A DNA stretch of 7,468 bases from Candidatus Scatomorpha stercorigallinarum (GCA_018713375.1 DVOV01000136.1:1-7468); one strand, 5' to 3'. Counted from the stretch's first letter, positions 1 to 6,514 are shown. The notes: a model not told the origin generated them from the sequence alone. Made by a program: numbers and translations.

Positions 1-240
1 TATCGTGCGTCCTGCGGAGCTTCATTCTCCGTCAGCAGAAGAAAACTGCTTGACCGAGAATGTTGCGTCACTTCGTTCCGTCAAGGTGGCTACACCCCCT
101 TGCGCCGCTAATGCAGCTATCCCCTGTGGACTTGCCGTCCGCAAACGGTTTTGACAAACCGTTCGCCGCCAGCAAACTTGAAGATTAGACATAAACAAAT
201 CCTCCGCATGGTCTAAGCCATACGGAGGATTAACTGTTTT
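1..240. other. Intergenic stretch with inverted repeats, no convincing gene
   Basis: No gene can be supported here. One frame on each strand stays open for a while (plus 2-154, minus about 180-21), but neither has a start with a ribosome binding site or a recognisable domain, and the two overlap antisense. By eye the GC content is near half, lower than the flanking genes. Inverted repeats seen: an imperfect one at 31-54 (GTCAGCAG with CTGCTTGAC, one bulged base), a perfect 8-bp one at 144-163 (AACGGTTT / AAACCGTT, 4-base loop), and the hairpin at 198-231, listed separately. The stretch could be the edge of a mobile element, a dispersed repeat, or the end of a structured transcript entering from the left. 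It does not match any RNA family I can name. Confidence 0.5.
198..231 (-). terminator. Hairpin, probable terminator of the GDPD gene
   Basis: Arms 198-211 and 218-231 pair at 13 of 14 positions (one C-A mismatch at 207/222) around a 6-base loop. Read on the minus strand, downstream of the phosphodiesterase stop at 287, the stem is followed by the T-rich TTTGTTT, so it fits a Rho-independent terminator for that gene. On the plus strand it is followed only by a weaker T run (TGTTTT, 235-240), so it may work in both directions. Confidence 0.55.
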
Positions 241-247
241 ACGGATA

Positions 248-274
248 CCCGCCCATCGGGGCGGGCGTTTTTTT
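248..274 (+). terminator. Plus-strand intrinsic terminator
   Basis: CCCGCCC (248-254) pairs perfectly with GGGCGGG (259-265) around loop ATCG and is followed by CG and seven Ts (268-274). The T run lies only on the plus-strand side. It would therefore stop a transcript arriving from the left, from 1-240 or outside the window, before it runs antisense into the phosphodiesterase gene. No plus-strand gene for it is visible here. Confidence 0.75.
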
Positions 275-286
275 GCCCGGCTGCGC

Positions 287-1291
287 TCAGTTGGCGCCGT
301 TCAGGACCTCCCAGGCCATGTCGGGATAGTCGGTCATGATGGCGTCCGCGCCCTTGGCGGAGAGCTCGGCGACGGTCTCGGCGTCGTTGATGGTCCAGTA
401 CTGCACGGCGATGTCGTACTCGTGCGCGCGGTTGATGAGCCGTGTGGAGCCCAGGTAGACGAGCCCGTTATAATAGGTGGTGGGTATCTGCAGCGCCTCG
501 AACTTGTAATAGCCCTCGTCGCGGCTGATGCCGAGCAGGCTGTCGAAGAAGAAGCCGGCCACCTCGCCCACGCTGGCCGAGCGGAGCATGTCGGGGTAGT
601 TGGCCTCCATGTACTCCGTCACCTCGGCGTTGAAGGTGCCGATGACGGCGTCGTCCAGCAGCCCGAAGGCCTCCAGCTGCCGGTAGAGCTCGTCGCAGGC
701 GGCGTAGCCGAGCTCGCCGGAGTCCTTGATCTCGATGATGTAGTCATAGTCGCCGTGATCGGAGAGATAGCTGAACACGTCCTGCACGCGCATGATGTGC
801 AGGCCCTCCGGTATGTCCTCCCCGCGCAGGCCCTGATAGGGCGCCTCGCCGCTGTCGCTGACGAATTGCTCGCCCATGTTCAGCTCATAGAGCTCCTCGT
901 AGGTGTACTCGGAGGGGCGGACGGATCCGTGACCAAAGTGCTCGACGGCGTCGCTGGTGCGGTCGAGCGTGCCGTCGTGCAGCAGCACCAGCTCGCCGTC
1001 CGCCGTTATATGTACGTCGAACTCAAAGATGTCTATCTCAAAGTCCGACTCCACGCAGTTTTTGAAGGCCATGAGCGTGTTCTCCGGGGCGATGCCGCCG
1101 CCGGAGCGGTGGGCGGAGACGCGCGCGGCGCCCTCTTTGGAGATGTGCGGGTTCGTGCAGCTATCCACGGACACCGGCGGCGCGCCGGAGTAGTCGTGCG
1201 AGAGGGCCAGGTAGGCCGCCAGCGCGAGCAGGAGCAGGATGATGACGATGATGCCGATGACGGCAAGCGCTTTTTTCAGTCCCTTAGACAT
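287..1291 (-). CDS. Membrane-anchored glycerophosphodiester phosphodiesterase
   Basis: This 334-residue protein should hydrolyse glycerophosphodiesters to an alcohol and sn-glycerol 3-phosphate, outside the cell membrane. Residues 1-7 are lysine-rich, and 8-31 form one hydrophobic segment (signal anchor), so the catalytic domain (about 56-330) faces out. GDPD family motifs are all present: HR at 61-62, EN at 70-71, E90 and D92 in FEFDVH, HD at 105-106 followed by LDRT, E187 and K189 in IIEIKD, W299 in QYWTIND, and the terminal GADAIMTDYPD at 314-324. Known family roles are phospholipid or teichoic-acid turnover and phosphate/glycerol scavenging; which applies here is unknown. The ATG at 1291 has only a weak, distant AAGG upstream. 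The gene lies 78 bases after the propeller gene, beyond a hairpin, so it is either expressed by readthrough or from a promoter I could not identify. Family call is firm; substrate is not. Confidence 0.92.
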   Translation of the reverse strand: MSKGLKKALAVIGIIVIILLLLALAAYLALSHDYSGAPPVSVDSCTNPHISKEGAARVSAHRSGGGIAPENTLMAFKNCVESDFEIDIFEFDVHITADGELVLLHDGTLDRTSDAVEHFGHGSVRPSEYTYEELYELNMGEQFVSDSGEAPYQGLRGEDIPEGLHIMRVQDVFSYLSDHGDYDYIIEIKDSGELGYAACDELYRQLEAFGLLDDAVIGTFNAEVTEYMEANYPDMLRSASVGEVAGFFFDSLLGISRDEGYYKFEALQIPTTYYNGLVYLGSTRLINRAHEYDIAVQYWTINDAETVAELSAKGADAIMTDYPDMAWEVLNGAN

Positions 1292-1333
1292 ATCTTTGCC
1301 GGCCTTATCTGTAAGTTTGTTTTCATGCGCCGG

Positions 1334-1358
1334 AAAGGCCCCGCTGAGCGGGGCCTTT
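1334..1358 (-). terminator. Terminator after the beta-propeller gene
   Basis: AAAGGCCCCGC (1334-1344) and GCGGGGCCTTT (1348-1358) form a perfect 11-bp stem with a 3-base loop (5 if the last pairs open). It lies 11 bases past the propeller stop at 1370 on the minus strand. The T run on that strand is short (TTT, then CC), so termination may be partial and some transcription could continue into the phosphodiesterase gene. Confidence 0.65.
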
Positions 1359-1369
1359 TGCCTGCGCGG

Positions 1370-3112
1370 TCAGGTGAGCTGTATCCCCCAGATGCCCGCC
1401 GAGGTGCCGATGAGCACCGTGTTGTCATAGACGGAGGGGGAGGCCTCGATCAGCGCGCCCAGGTTCATGCTGTCCAGCTCCTGGCCGGTGGCGGCATCGA
1501 TGAGGTAGATATAGTGTCCCGTGACGGTGTAAATCAGGTAGCCGTTCCCGTCGCTGTCATAGACGAGCGAGGGGGTGCTCCAGCTGTAGGTCTGCGTGGG
1601 GAAGTTCCAGACTTCCTCGCCGGTCTCCTTGTCGATGGCCAGCAGCTGGCTGGTGCCGGCGTTCGGATAGCGCGCCAGGGCGATGAAGATGAGGTCGGAG
1701 ACGTTGCCGCCGCCGGAGACCACGCTGCCCTGCGCGCCGCCGGAGAGGCCGTCCACGGTGTAGCAGGTGTAGTCCGTCTGCCAGACGATCTCGCCGTTCT
1801 CGGCGTCTATCTTCCAGATGGGCACGTTGGCGGTGGTGTAGCTGCGCCAGCCGTAGTGGAAGCTGGTGCTGACGTAGAGATAGGGGTGGCCGTCCTCCAC
1901 GCAGAGCACGGGCGTGCAGTTGGAGTCGTCAAGGATGTCCTGCACCCAGACGAGCTCAAGCTTGTTCATGTCCAGGCACATCAGCCGCCCGCCGTTGTCG
2001 GCGAGGAAGAGGTAGCCCTCATAGGCCACGGGCGAGGCCTCGAAGCCCAGCCAGTAGCGGCTGGCGGAATAGCGCCACTTGGTGCAGCGCTCGGGCCCGA
2101 TGCTGATGGTGCCGGCCTCCGGGTCGTACTGCGTGCCCAGTTTGATGAAATACACCACGCCGTTCTCGCCGGGGTAGATGAGCGTGTCGCTCTCCGCGTC
2201 CACCAGGGGGGCGGCGTCGTACATCGGCCAGTTGCGCAGCGCAAAGCCGTCGTCGCTGGCGCCGAACTCATAGAGGATGGAGCAGTCGATGAGGTTTATC
2301 ACGAAGGCCCGAGAGGAGCCCTGGGCGGTGTTATAGCCGCTGCCGCAGAAGAGCAGGGGATAGCCGCGGGGGTCCAGCGTGCCCGTGCCCTTGAAGGGGA
2401 AGCCCATGTAGAGCGGGTCGCGGGTGCTCTCGCCGGTGGCGAGGTCGAGGAAGTAGATATACCCGTCCCCGGAGGGGGAGATGACCTCCACCAGCTCGTC
2501 TTTTTCCTTCGCCCAGTCGTACATGTTCATGTGCTGGCGCAGCTCCTTGGGCCAGACGGCCGTGAGCTGCTGGCCGGTCCACATGTTGTACGAAGTGAAG
2601 CTGCCCGTCTGCATGACGCCGGTGTTGTGGTTCCAGTAGGTGCCGAAGGCCTTGTTGACGATGTCCTGCTCGCCGTAGGCCGAGTTGTCGCGGTAATTGT
2701 TGCCGCGGAAGGTGACGATGCCCTGCACGTCGGCGGAATACTCCTCGGCGGGGCCGAAGTATATCTCGTCCACGGGCTCATACTCGCCCTCCAGCATCAC
2801 GCCGTCGATCATTATGGCCTGCTCGCCGGTGAAATTCGCCGGGTCCGTGGCCTCCGTGTGATAGGGCTCAAAGGGCGTGGGCGTGGGCGTCGGCGTAGGG
2901 GTCGGCTCCGGCGTCGGCGTGGGCGTGGGGGCCGGCTCGGCGGTCTCCACGGGCACAGGCGTGGGCGTGGGCTGCACGCGCGCGGGCTCGCTCGTCAGCG
3001 AGAGATAGATGATATAGCCCAGCAGGGCGACCAGTGCCGCCAGCAGCACGCCCAGCAGGGCGGTGACGGCCGCCGGCCGCCGGCGGGGGCGCTCATTGTC
3101 GTTATTTCCCAT
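1370..3112 (-). CDS. Membrane-anchored PQQ-like beta-propeller protein
   Basis: A 580-residue protein in three parts. Residues 1-13 are polar and Arg-rich, and 14-40 form a membrane anchor. Residues 48-80 are a Pro-Thr stalk, mostly TP repeats. Residues 95-580 form an outward-facing domain. That domain carries repeats of the PQQ/quinoprotein propeller type, in which a blade ends in a D-x-x-TG-x-x-x-W-like turn: IYFLDLATGES (219-229), LMCLDMNKLELVW (377-389), IWKIDAENGEIVW (432-444), LLAIDKETGEEVW (490-502) and IYLIDAATGQEL (535-546). No enzyme signature is seen, so a binding or scaffold role (like BamB-type propellers) is inferred; PQQ binding itself is not supported. The ATG at 3112 has GGAGG at 3118-3122, five bases away. 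The gene starts 24 bases after the rhomboid-like gene stops, so the two are very probably co-transcribed. Partner and ligand are unknown. Confidence 0.85.
   Translation of the reverse strand: MGNNDNERPRRRPAAVTALLGVLLAALVALLGYIIYLSLTSEPARVQPTPTPVPVETAEPAPTPTPTPEPTPTPTPTPTPFEPYHTEATDPANFTGEQAIMIDGVMLEGEYEPVDEIYFGPAEEYSADVQGIVTFRGNNYRDNSAYGEQDIVNKAFGTYWNHNTGVMQTGSFTSYNMWTGQQLTAVWPKELRQHMNMYDWAKEKDELVEVISPSGDGYIYFLDLATGESTRDPLYMGFPFKGTGTLDPRGYPLLFCGSGYNTAQGSSRAFVINLIDCSILYEFGASDDGFALRNWPMYDAAPLVDAESDTLIYPGENGVVYFIKLGTQYDPEAGTISIGPERCTKWRYSASRYWLGFEASPVAYEGYLFLADNGGRLMCLDMNKLELVWVQDILDDSNCTPVLCVEDGHPYLYVSTSFHYGWRSYTTANVPIWKIDAENGEIVWQTDYTCYTVDGLSGGAQGSVVSGGGNVSDLIFIALARYPNAGTSQLLAIDKETGEEVWNFPTQTYSWSTPSLVYDSDGNGYLIYTVTGHYIYLIDAATGQELDSMNLGALIEASPSVYDNTVLIGTSAGIWGIQLT
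2873..2971 (-). repeat. Low-complexity Pro-Thr coding repeat
   Basis: Codons for residues 48-80 of the propeller protein, mostly alternating Thr and Pro with a few Glu, Ala and Val. On the plus strand this reads as imperfect GGCGTG/GGCGTC hexamers. It encodes an extended stalk that would hold the propeller off the membrane or through the cell wall. Such hexamer tracts can gain or lose units, so stalk length may vary among strains. Confidence 0.85.
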
Positions 3113-3136
3113 TTTCCCCTCCGAAAGACGCTGTCT

Positions 3137-3997
3137 TTACTCAGTGAAATGAATGTGGTTGTTGATGTGGTCCTGGCAGAAGCAGTGGTAGCCCGCGCAC
3201 TTGGAGCAGTAGCGGAACTCCAGGTCGGGATAGTCCGTGTCCGTGCGGCCGCAGACTTCGCACTTGCGTGTGTAGTTCTTGTTCTTCTGCTCGTACTTGA
3301 TGCGGTGCACCTCGCGCTTGAAGTCCACGGTGTTGCGCCGCTGCTGCCTCCCGCGGGGGATGACGGAGCCGAAGAGCATGTCGCCGCAGAAGAGGAAGTA
3401 GTTGAGGATGGCCACGAGCGGCAGGAAGCTCATCAGCCCCATTCCCGCGCCAAGGTTGCTGAATATGGCGTAGACAAAGTACAGCGCGTCAAGGACGGCC
3501 AGCCACTTCATCTTGATGGGGATGATGAAGAACAGCAGCACCACGTTGTCCGGGTAGAGCGTGGCGAAGGCGAAGAACATCGAAAGGTTGATGTAGTTCG
3601 CGGTCATGCTGTAGCTTATGCCGCGGACGAAGTAGATTATGAAGCCGTAGACGACCTGCAGCAGCATGCCGCAGAGATAATAGATGGTGAAGCGCCCCGC
3701 GCCCCACTGCCGCTCCAGCGTGCTGCCGATGAAGTAGTAGAAATAGAGCGAGATGAGCAGGGAGAAGGGGCTGCTGTACAGCGGCAGGAAAACAAAGGTC
3801 ACCAGCCGCCATATCTGCCCGCGCAGGATGTGATAGGGGCTGAAGGCCAGCAGCTCCCGCAGCATCCCCGTGGTGTCCATGGCCGAGAAGAGCCACACGG
3901 CGATGTTGCCTATGCAGATGATCATCATCAGGTTGTTGATGCCAAAGCGCGGGTGCTTATAGCAGAAAAGATCCACCCGCTTCATGAAAGCCTTCAA
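3137..3997 (-). CDS. Rhomboid-like membrane protein with C-terminal zinc-binding tail, probably inactive as a protease
   Basis: A 286-residue polytopic protein. Hydrophobic segments lie near 20-38, 62-90, 103-125, 136-160 and 164-205. Rhomboid-fold landmarks are present: GQIWRLVTFVFLP (60-72, the WR loop) and GSTLERQWGAGRFTIYYLCG (91-110). Where active rhomboids have GxSG, counting back from the conserved LYP (147-149) places Asn134 in TANY at the nucleophile. No histidine occurs in the last membrane segment, so the catalytic dyad appears absent. The tail (240-286) has CxxC at 246/249, CxxC at 264/267, then H271, C272, C274, H277, H281 and H283, enough ligands for one or two zinc ions. From memory, similar rhomboid-like proteins with a zinc tail occur in Clostridia; their job is not established. 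The start is TTG at 3997, chosen because GGAGG at 4006-4010 is 8 bases away; the next ATG (3985) has no such site. First gene of an operon with the propeller protein. Confidence 0.82.
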   Translation of the reverse strand: MKAFMKRVDLFCYKHPRFGINNLMMIICIGNIAVWLFSAMDTTGMLRELLAFSPYHILRGQIWRLVTFVFLPLYSSPFSLLISLYFYYFIGSTLERQWGAGRFTIYYLCGMLLQVVYGFIIYFVRGISYSMTANYINLSMFFAFATLYPDNVVLLFFIIPIKMKWLAVLDALYFVYAIFSNLGAGMGLMSFLPLVAILNYFLFCGDMLFGSVIPRGRQQRRNTVDFKREVHRIKYEQKNKNYTRKCEVCGRTDTDYPDLEFRYCSKCAGYHCFCQDHINNHIHFTE

Positions 3998-4005
3998 TGA
4001 ACCGC

Positions 4006-4010
4006 CCTCC
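4006..4010 (-). promoter_or_regulatory. Ribosome binding site deciding a TTG start
   Basis: GGAGG on the minus strand, 8 bases before TTG at 3997 and 20 bases before the first in-frame ATG at 3985. Spacing favours the TTG as the start of the rhomboid-like gene. Confidence 0.75.
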
Positions 4011-4031
4011 AGACAGATTTCGTAATAACAA

Positions 4032-4060
4032 AGTATAGCACGCGCGTGTTAAATTTACAA
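4032..4060 (-). promoter_or_regulatory. Promoter of the rhomboid-like / propeller operon
   Basis: Minus strand: TTGTAA (4055-4060), a 17-base spacer, then TATACT (4032-4037). TG one base upstream of the -10 (TGC-TATACT) makes it an extended -10. It sits about 35 bases ahead of the TTG start and after the terminator of the preceding operon. The spacer contains the perfect palindrome CACGCGCGTG (4039-4048), a possible operator. Confidence 0.8.
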
Positions 4061-4070
4061 GTGCGCCCTA

Positions 4071-4104
4071 TACGGCAAAAGCGGGGGACCGTCGGGTCCC
4101 CCGC
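4071..4104 (-). terminator. Terminator of the exporter / nucleotidyltransferase operon
   Basis: GCGGGGGACC (4081-4090) pairs perfectly with GGTCCCCCGC (4095-4104) over a 4-base loop. On the minus strand the stem is followed by TTTTGCCG. It begins 14 bases after the nucleotidyltransferase stop at 4119. Confidence 0.9.
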
Positions 4105-4118
4105 CGGGATATCGCGTT

Positions 4119-5039
4119 TCAGCCCCAGAGCTTTTCCGGGTAGAGGCCGGAGTCGATGAGCGCGCCGATGGCGCGCACCACGTCCGGCTTGTCCTCGCGG
4201 TAGGTCATGCCGTGCCAGACGTCCTCGCTCTCCAGCACGCGCACGGAGCAGAGCCCCTCGCGCAGCAGCTCGCCGACGAGGTTGGGGACGTACATCTCGT
4301 CCTGTACGTTGAGCGGCAGCTTTTCGCGCAGGAAAACGGGGAAGCGCCGGTCGATCTCCTCCAGGATGTCATAGGTGAAGCCCCAGAAGTTCATGGACAC
4401 CACGCTGTCCGCCGGCACGGGGATGAGCGTTTGGCCGCCGTCCGTGCTGTAGGCGGGCCCTGTGGGCGTTTTCACCACGTACGTGCGCTCCACGATGCTG
4501 TCCAGCATCCCGCCGGAGGACACACAGAGCCCGCGCGCCACCTTGCCGCTGTCCGTCAGCGTGTTGCCCAGGCGGTAGCCGGCCATGCAGAAGCGCATGG
4601 GCCGCGCCGCGCTGTCCACGGAGCGGAGCTCGTCATAGACGTGCCGGAAGGCGTTGGGGCCGTAATAATCGTCCGCGTTGATCATGGCGAAGGGGCCGTC
4701 CAGCACCTCGCGGCAGCAGAGCAGGGCGTGCGCCGTGCCCCAGGGCTTTTTGCGCTCGGGCGGGATGGCAAAGCCCTCGGGGAGGAATCTTTCGTGCGTC
4801 TGGAAGGCGTACACCGTTTCGATGCTGCGCGAGACGCGGCGGCCGATGGCCTCCTCAAAGTCCCGGTGCATCCAGGGCGCGATGAGGAACACCACGCGCT
4901 TGAAGCCCGCGCGCACGGCGTCGTAGATGGAGTAGTCGATGATGATCTCCCCGTGCCTTCCAACGGGGTCGATCTGCTTGAGCGAGCCGTAGCGACTGCT
5001 GAGCCCGGCCGCCAGGACGACGAGAGTGGGTTCTGCCAT
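4119..5039 (-). CDS. Sugar-phosphate nucleotidyltransferase-like protein
   Basis: A 306-residue soluble protein of the NTP-transferase (glycosyltransferase-A-like) superfamily, which links a sugar phosphate or similar alcohol phosphate to a nucleotide. The N-terminal signature is LVVLAAGLSSRYGSLKQIDP (6-25). Next come a Rossmann-like strand VVFLIA (49-54), PWGTAHALL (99-107, base/sugar loop) and the metal-binding INADDYYG (120-127, D123/D124). Two glycines usual in the signature (AAGxGSRxGGxKQ) are serines here, S14 and S19. Arg16 and Lys21 are kept. MNFWGF (216-221) and DEMYVP (247-252) are further ordered motifs; the C-terminal part has no hexapeptide repeats, so no LbH trimer domain. The start is ATG 5039 because GGAGGTG lies 6 bases upstream; the in-frame ATG at 5054 overlaps that site. 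It follows the exporter gene by 44 bases, so an operon is likely. The exact substrate cannot be told. Confidence 0.85.
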   Translation of the reverse strand: MAEPTLVVLAAGLSSRYGSLKQIDPVGRHGEIIIDYSIYDAVRAGFKRVVFLIAPWMHRDFEEAIGRRVSRSIETVYAFQTHERFLPEGFAIPPERKKPWGTAHALLCCREVLDGPFAMINADDYYGPNAFRHVYDELRSVDSAARPMRFCMAGYRLGNTLTDSGKVARGLCVSSGGMLDSIVERTYVVKTPTGPAYSTDGGQTLIPVPADSVVSMNFWGFTYDILEEIDRRFPVFLREKLPLNVQDEMYVPNLVGELLREGLCSVRVLESEDVWHGMTYREDKPDVVRAIGALIDSGLYPEKLWG

Positions 5040-5045
5040 GGCAAA

Positions 5046-5052
5046 CACCTCC
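5046..5052 (-). promoter_or_regulatory. Ribosome binding site of the nucleotidyltransferase gene
   Basis: GGAGGTG on the minus strand, 6 bases before ATG 5039. It falls inside codons that would follow an alternative in-frame ATG at 5054, which argues against that longer start. Confidence 0.85.
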
Positions 5053-5083
5053 ATGCCGATTCTACCAGAGATTGACGGGTTTG

Positions 5084-6472
5084 TCACGGTGATTGTTTCA
5101 AAAATTTTGACTTCTTTTGGCGTTTTTCGCCGGGGCCGTACATCCAGTTGGAGAAGAGGATGTAGACGAGCGAGATGGCCGAGCTGACGGCCCAGGTGAG
5201 GGGGTAGGCCCAGTATATGTACACGATGTCGCCGAAGGCGTACATGACGTAGAGTATATAGGCGATGCGCAGCACGCACCAGGTGGAGAGCATGATGGCC
5301 ATCGGCACGAAGGCCTTGCCGGCGCCGCGGCAGATGGCGGCCACCGTGTGCGTGAAGGCCAGCAGGAAGTAGAACAGGCACTCAATGCGCGCCTGGCGCA
5401 CGCCGTAGGCGATGACCTGCGGGCTGTCGTCAAAGAGCGCTATCAGCTGCGGCGCCAGCAGGTAATAGCAGACGCCGATGACCTCCGCCAGGCAGACGGC
5501 GGCGACGATGCCGAAAAGCGCGCCTTTTTTGGCGCGGTCGAACTTGCGCGCGCCCAGGTTCTGCCCGATGAAGGTGGTGAGGGCCATGTTGAAGCTGGCG
5601 ATGGGGATGAAGGCGAAGCCCTCGATGCGCGACTGCGAGCCGAAGCCGGCAGTGGCGAACTTGGCGAAGGAGTTGATCTGCGTCTGCACGATGACGTTGG
5701 CCAGCGCGGTGACGGAGTTCTGCACGCCGGAGGGCAGGCCGTAGCGCAGTATCAGCTTCAGCGTCTCCCAGTGGAAGCGTATCTTGCGGAAGGAGACGGT
5801 GTAGATATGGCCCTTGCGCGTCAGGTGCCAGAGGCAGAGCACGCAGCTCACGGCCTGGGAGATGGTGGTGGCGAAGGCCGCCGACCACACGCCCCAGCCA
5901 AAGCCGCCCACGAACAGCAGATCGAGCACCACGTTCGTCATGGAGGAGACGATGAGGTAGATGAGCGGGCGCTTGCTGTCGCCCAGGGCGTTCATGATGC
6001 CGGTGCAGATGTTATAAAGCACCACGGCGAACGCGCCGAGGAAGTAGTAGCGGAAGTACTCGATGGCCTCCGGCAGCACCTCCGGGTCGGTGTCCATCCA
6101 CACGAGCAGCGTGGGCGTGAACGCCACGCCCAGCACGGTCAGAATAAGGCCGCTGACGAGGCCCATGGCGAGGTCCGTGTGTATGGCGCGGAAAACGCCC
6201 TCCCCGTCCTGCGCGCCGAAGCAGTGCGAGATGACGACGCCCGCGCCGAGCGCCGTGCCGTTGAAGAAGCTGACGAAAAGGAAGATGAGCGAGCCCGAGG
6301 AGCTGACGGCCGCCAGCGAATCGGTGCCCAGGAACTGCCCCACGATGACGGAGTCCGCCGCGTTGTACAGCTGCTGGAACACCTGGCTGAGGAAAACGGG
6401 CATGGCGAACTGGATGATGAGCAGGTAGGGGCTGCCCTCCGTCATGTTCTTAACGGTGGATGAGCGGCTCAT
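5084..6472 (-). CDS. MATE-family multidrug/metabolite exporter
   Basis: A 462-residue, roughly 12-segment membrane transporter; the usual MATE length is about 450. Members expel cationic compounds or metabolites in exchange for Na+ or H+. Family hallmarks: MTEGSPYLLIIQFAMPVFLS (10-29), FQQLYNAADSVIVGQFLG (32-49, first helix signature), NGTALGAGVVISHCFGA (71-87), and in the second half PSGVQNSV (247-254), AGFGSQSRIEGFAF (275-288) and TFIGQNLGARKFDRAKKG (300-317). The two halves are pseudo-symmetric as expected. Homology supports starting at ATG 6472 (MSRSS) or 6445 (MTEGS); another in-frame ATG at 6505 (473 residues) sits only a few bases from the predicted transcription start. None has a visible Shine-Dalgarno site, unlike most genes nearby. 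The nucleotidyltransferase gene follows by 44 bases. The substrate cannot be inferred. Lys-rich C-terminus 450-459 is cytoplasmic by the positive-inside rule. Confidence 0.92.
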   Translation of the reverse strand: MSRSSTVKNMTEGSPYLLIIQFAMPVFLSQVFQQLYNAADSVIVGQFLGTDSLAAVSSSGSLIFLFVSFFNGTALGAGVVISHCFGAQDGEGVFRAIHTDLAMGLVSGLILTVLGVAFTPTLLVWMDTDPEVLPEAIEYFRYYFLGAFAVVLYNICTGIMNALGDSKRPLIYLIVSSMTNVVLDLLFVGGFGWGVWSAAFATTISQAVSCVLCLWHLTRKGHIYTVSFRKIRFHWETLKLILRYGLPSGVQNSVTALANVIVQTQINSFAKFATAGFGSQSRIEGFAFIPIASFNMALTTFIGQNLGARKFDRAKKGALFGIVAAVCLAEVIGVCYYLLAPQLIALFDDSPQVIAYGVRQARIECLFYFLLAFTHTVAAICRGAGKAFVPMAIMLSTWCVLRIAYILYVMYAFGDIVYIYWAYPLTWAVSSAISLVYILFSNWMYGPGEKRQKKSKFLKQSP

Positions 6473-6514
6473 ATTATTCAAATTGTGGGCGTGATGCAAA
6501 TTCATAGCTGGGAT

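Noticed and set aside
2..154. Open frame on the plus strand at the left edge as a partial gene
   Set aside because: About 50 codons, no domain, antisense overlap with an equally open minus-strand frame, and palindromic content; it cannot be told from chance or repeat sequence.
2873..2971. CRISPR-like or tandem repeat array
   Set aside because: The repeats are contiguous hexamers coding for a Pro-Thr stalk in frame with a real gene; there are no spacers or repeat units of CRISPR length.
422..4000. A 1192-codon open frame on the plus strand across three genes
   Set aside because: It lies antisense to three well-supported minus-strand genes, crosses their intergenic hairpin and promoter, and its translation is rich in low-complexity Val/Ala/Gly/Arg/His without a domain. 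High GC at third positions on the coding strand removes stops from the opposite frame.
5040..5381. N-terminal extension of the nucleotidyltransferase
   Set aside because: The frame is open upstream, but that part overlaps the exporter's coding sequence, reads as low-complexity, and the perfect GGAGGTG site with 6-base spacing points to ATG 5039, where the family signature begins.
5117..6463. A 448-codon plus-strand open frame opposite the MATE gene
   Set aside because: Antisense shadow of a clear transporter gene; the translation is Glu/Ala/Gly/His-rich with no recognisable motif or start signal.
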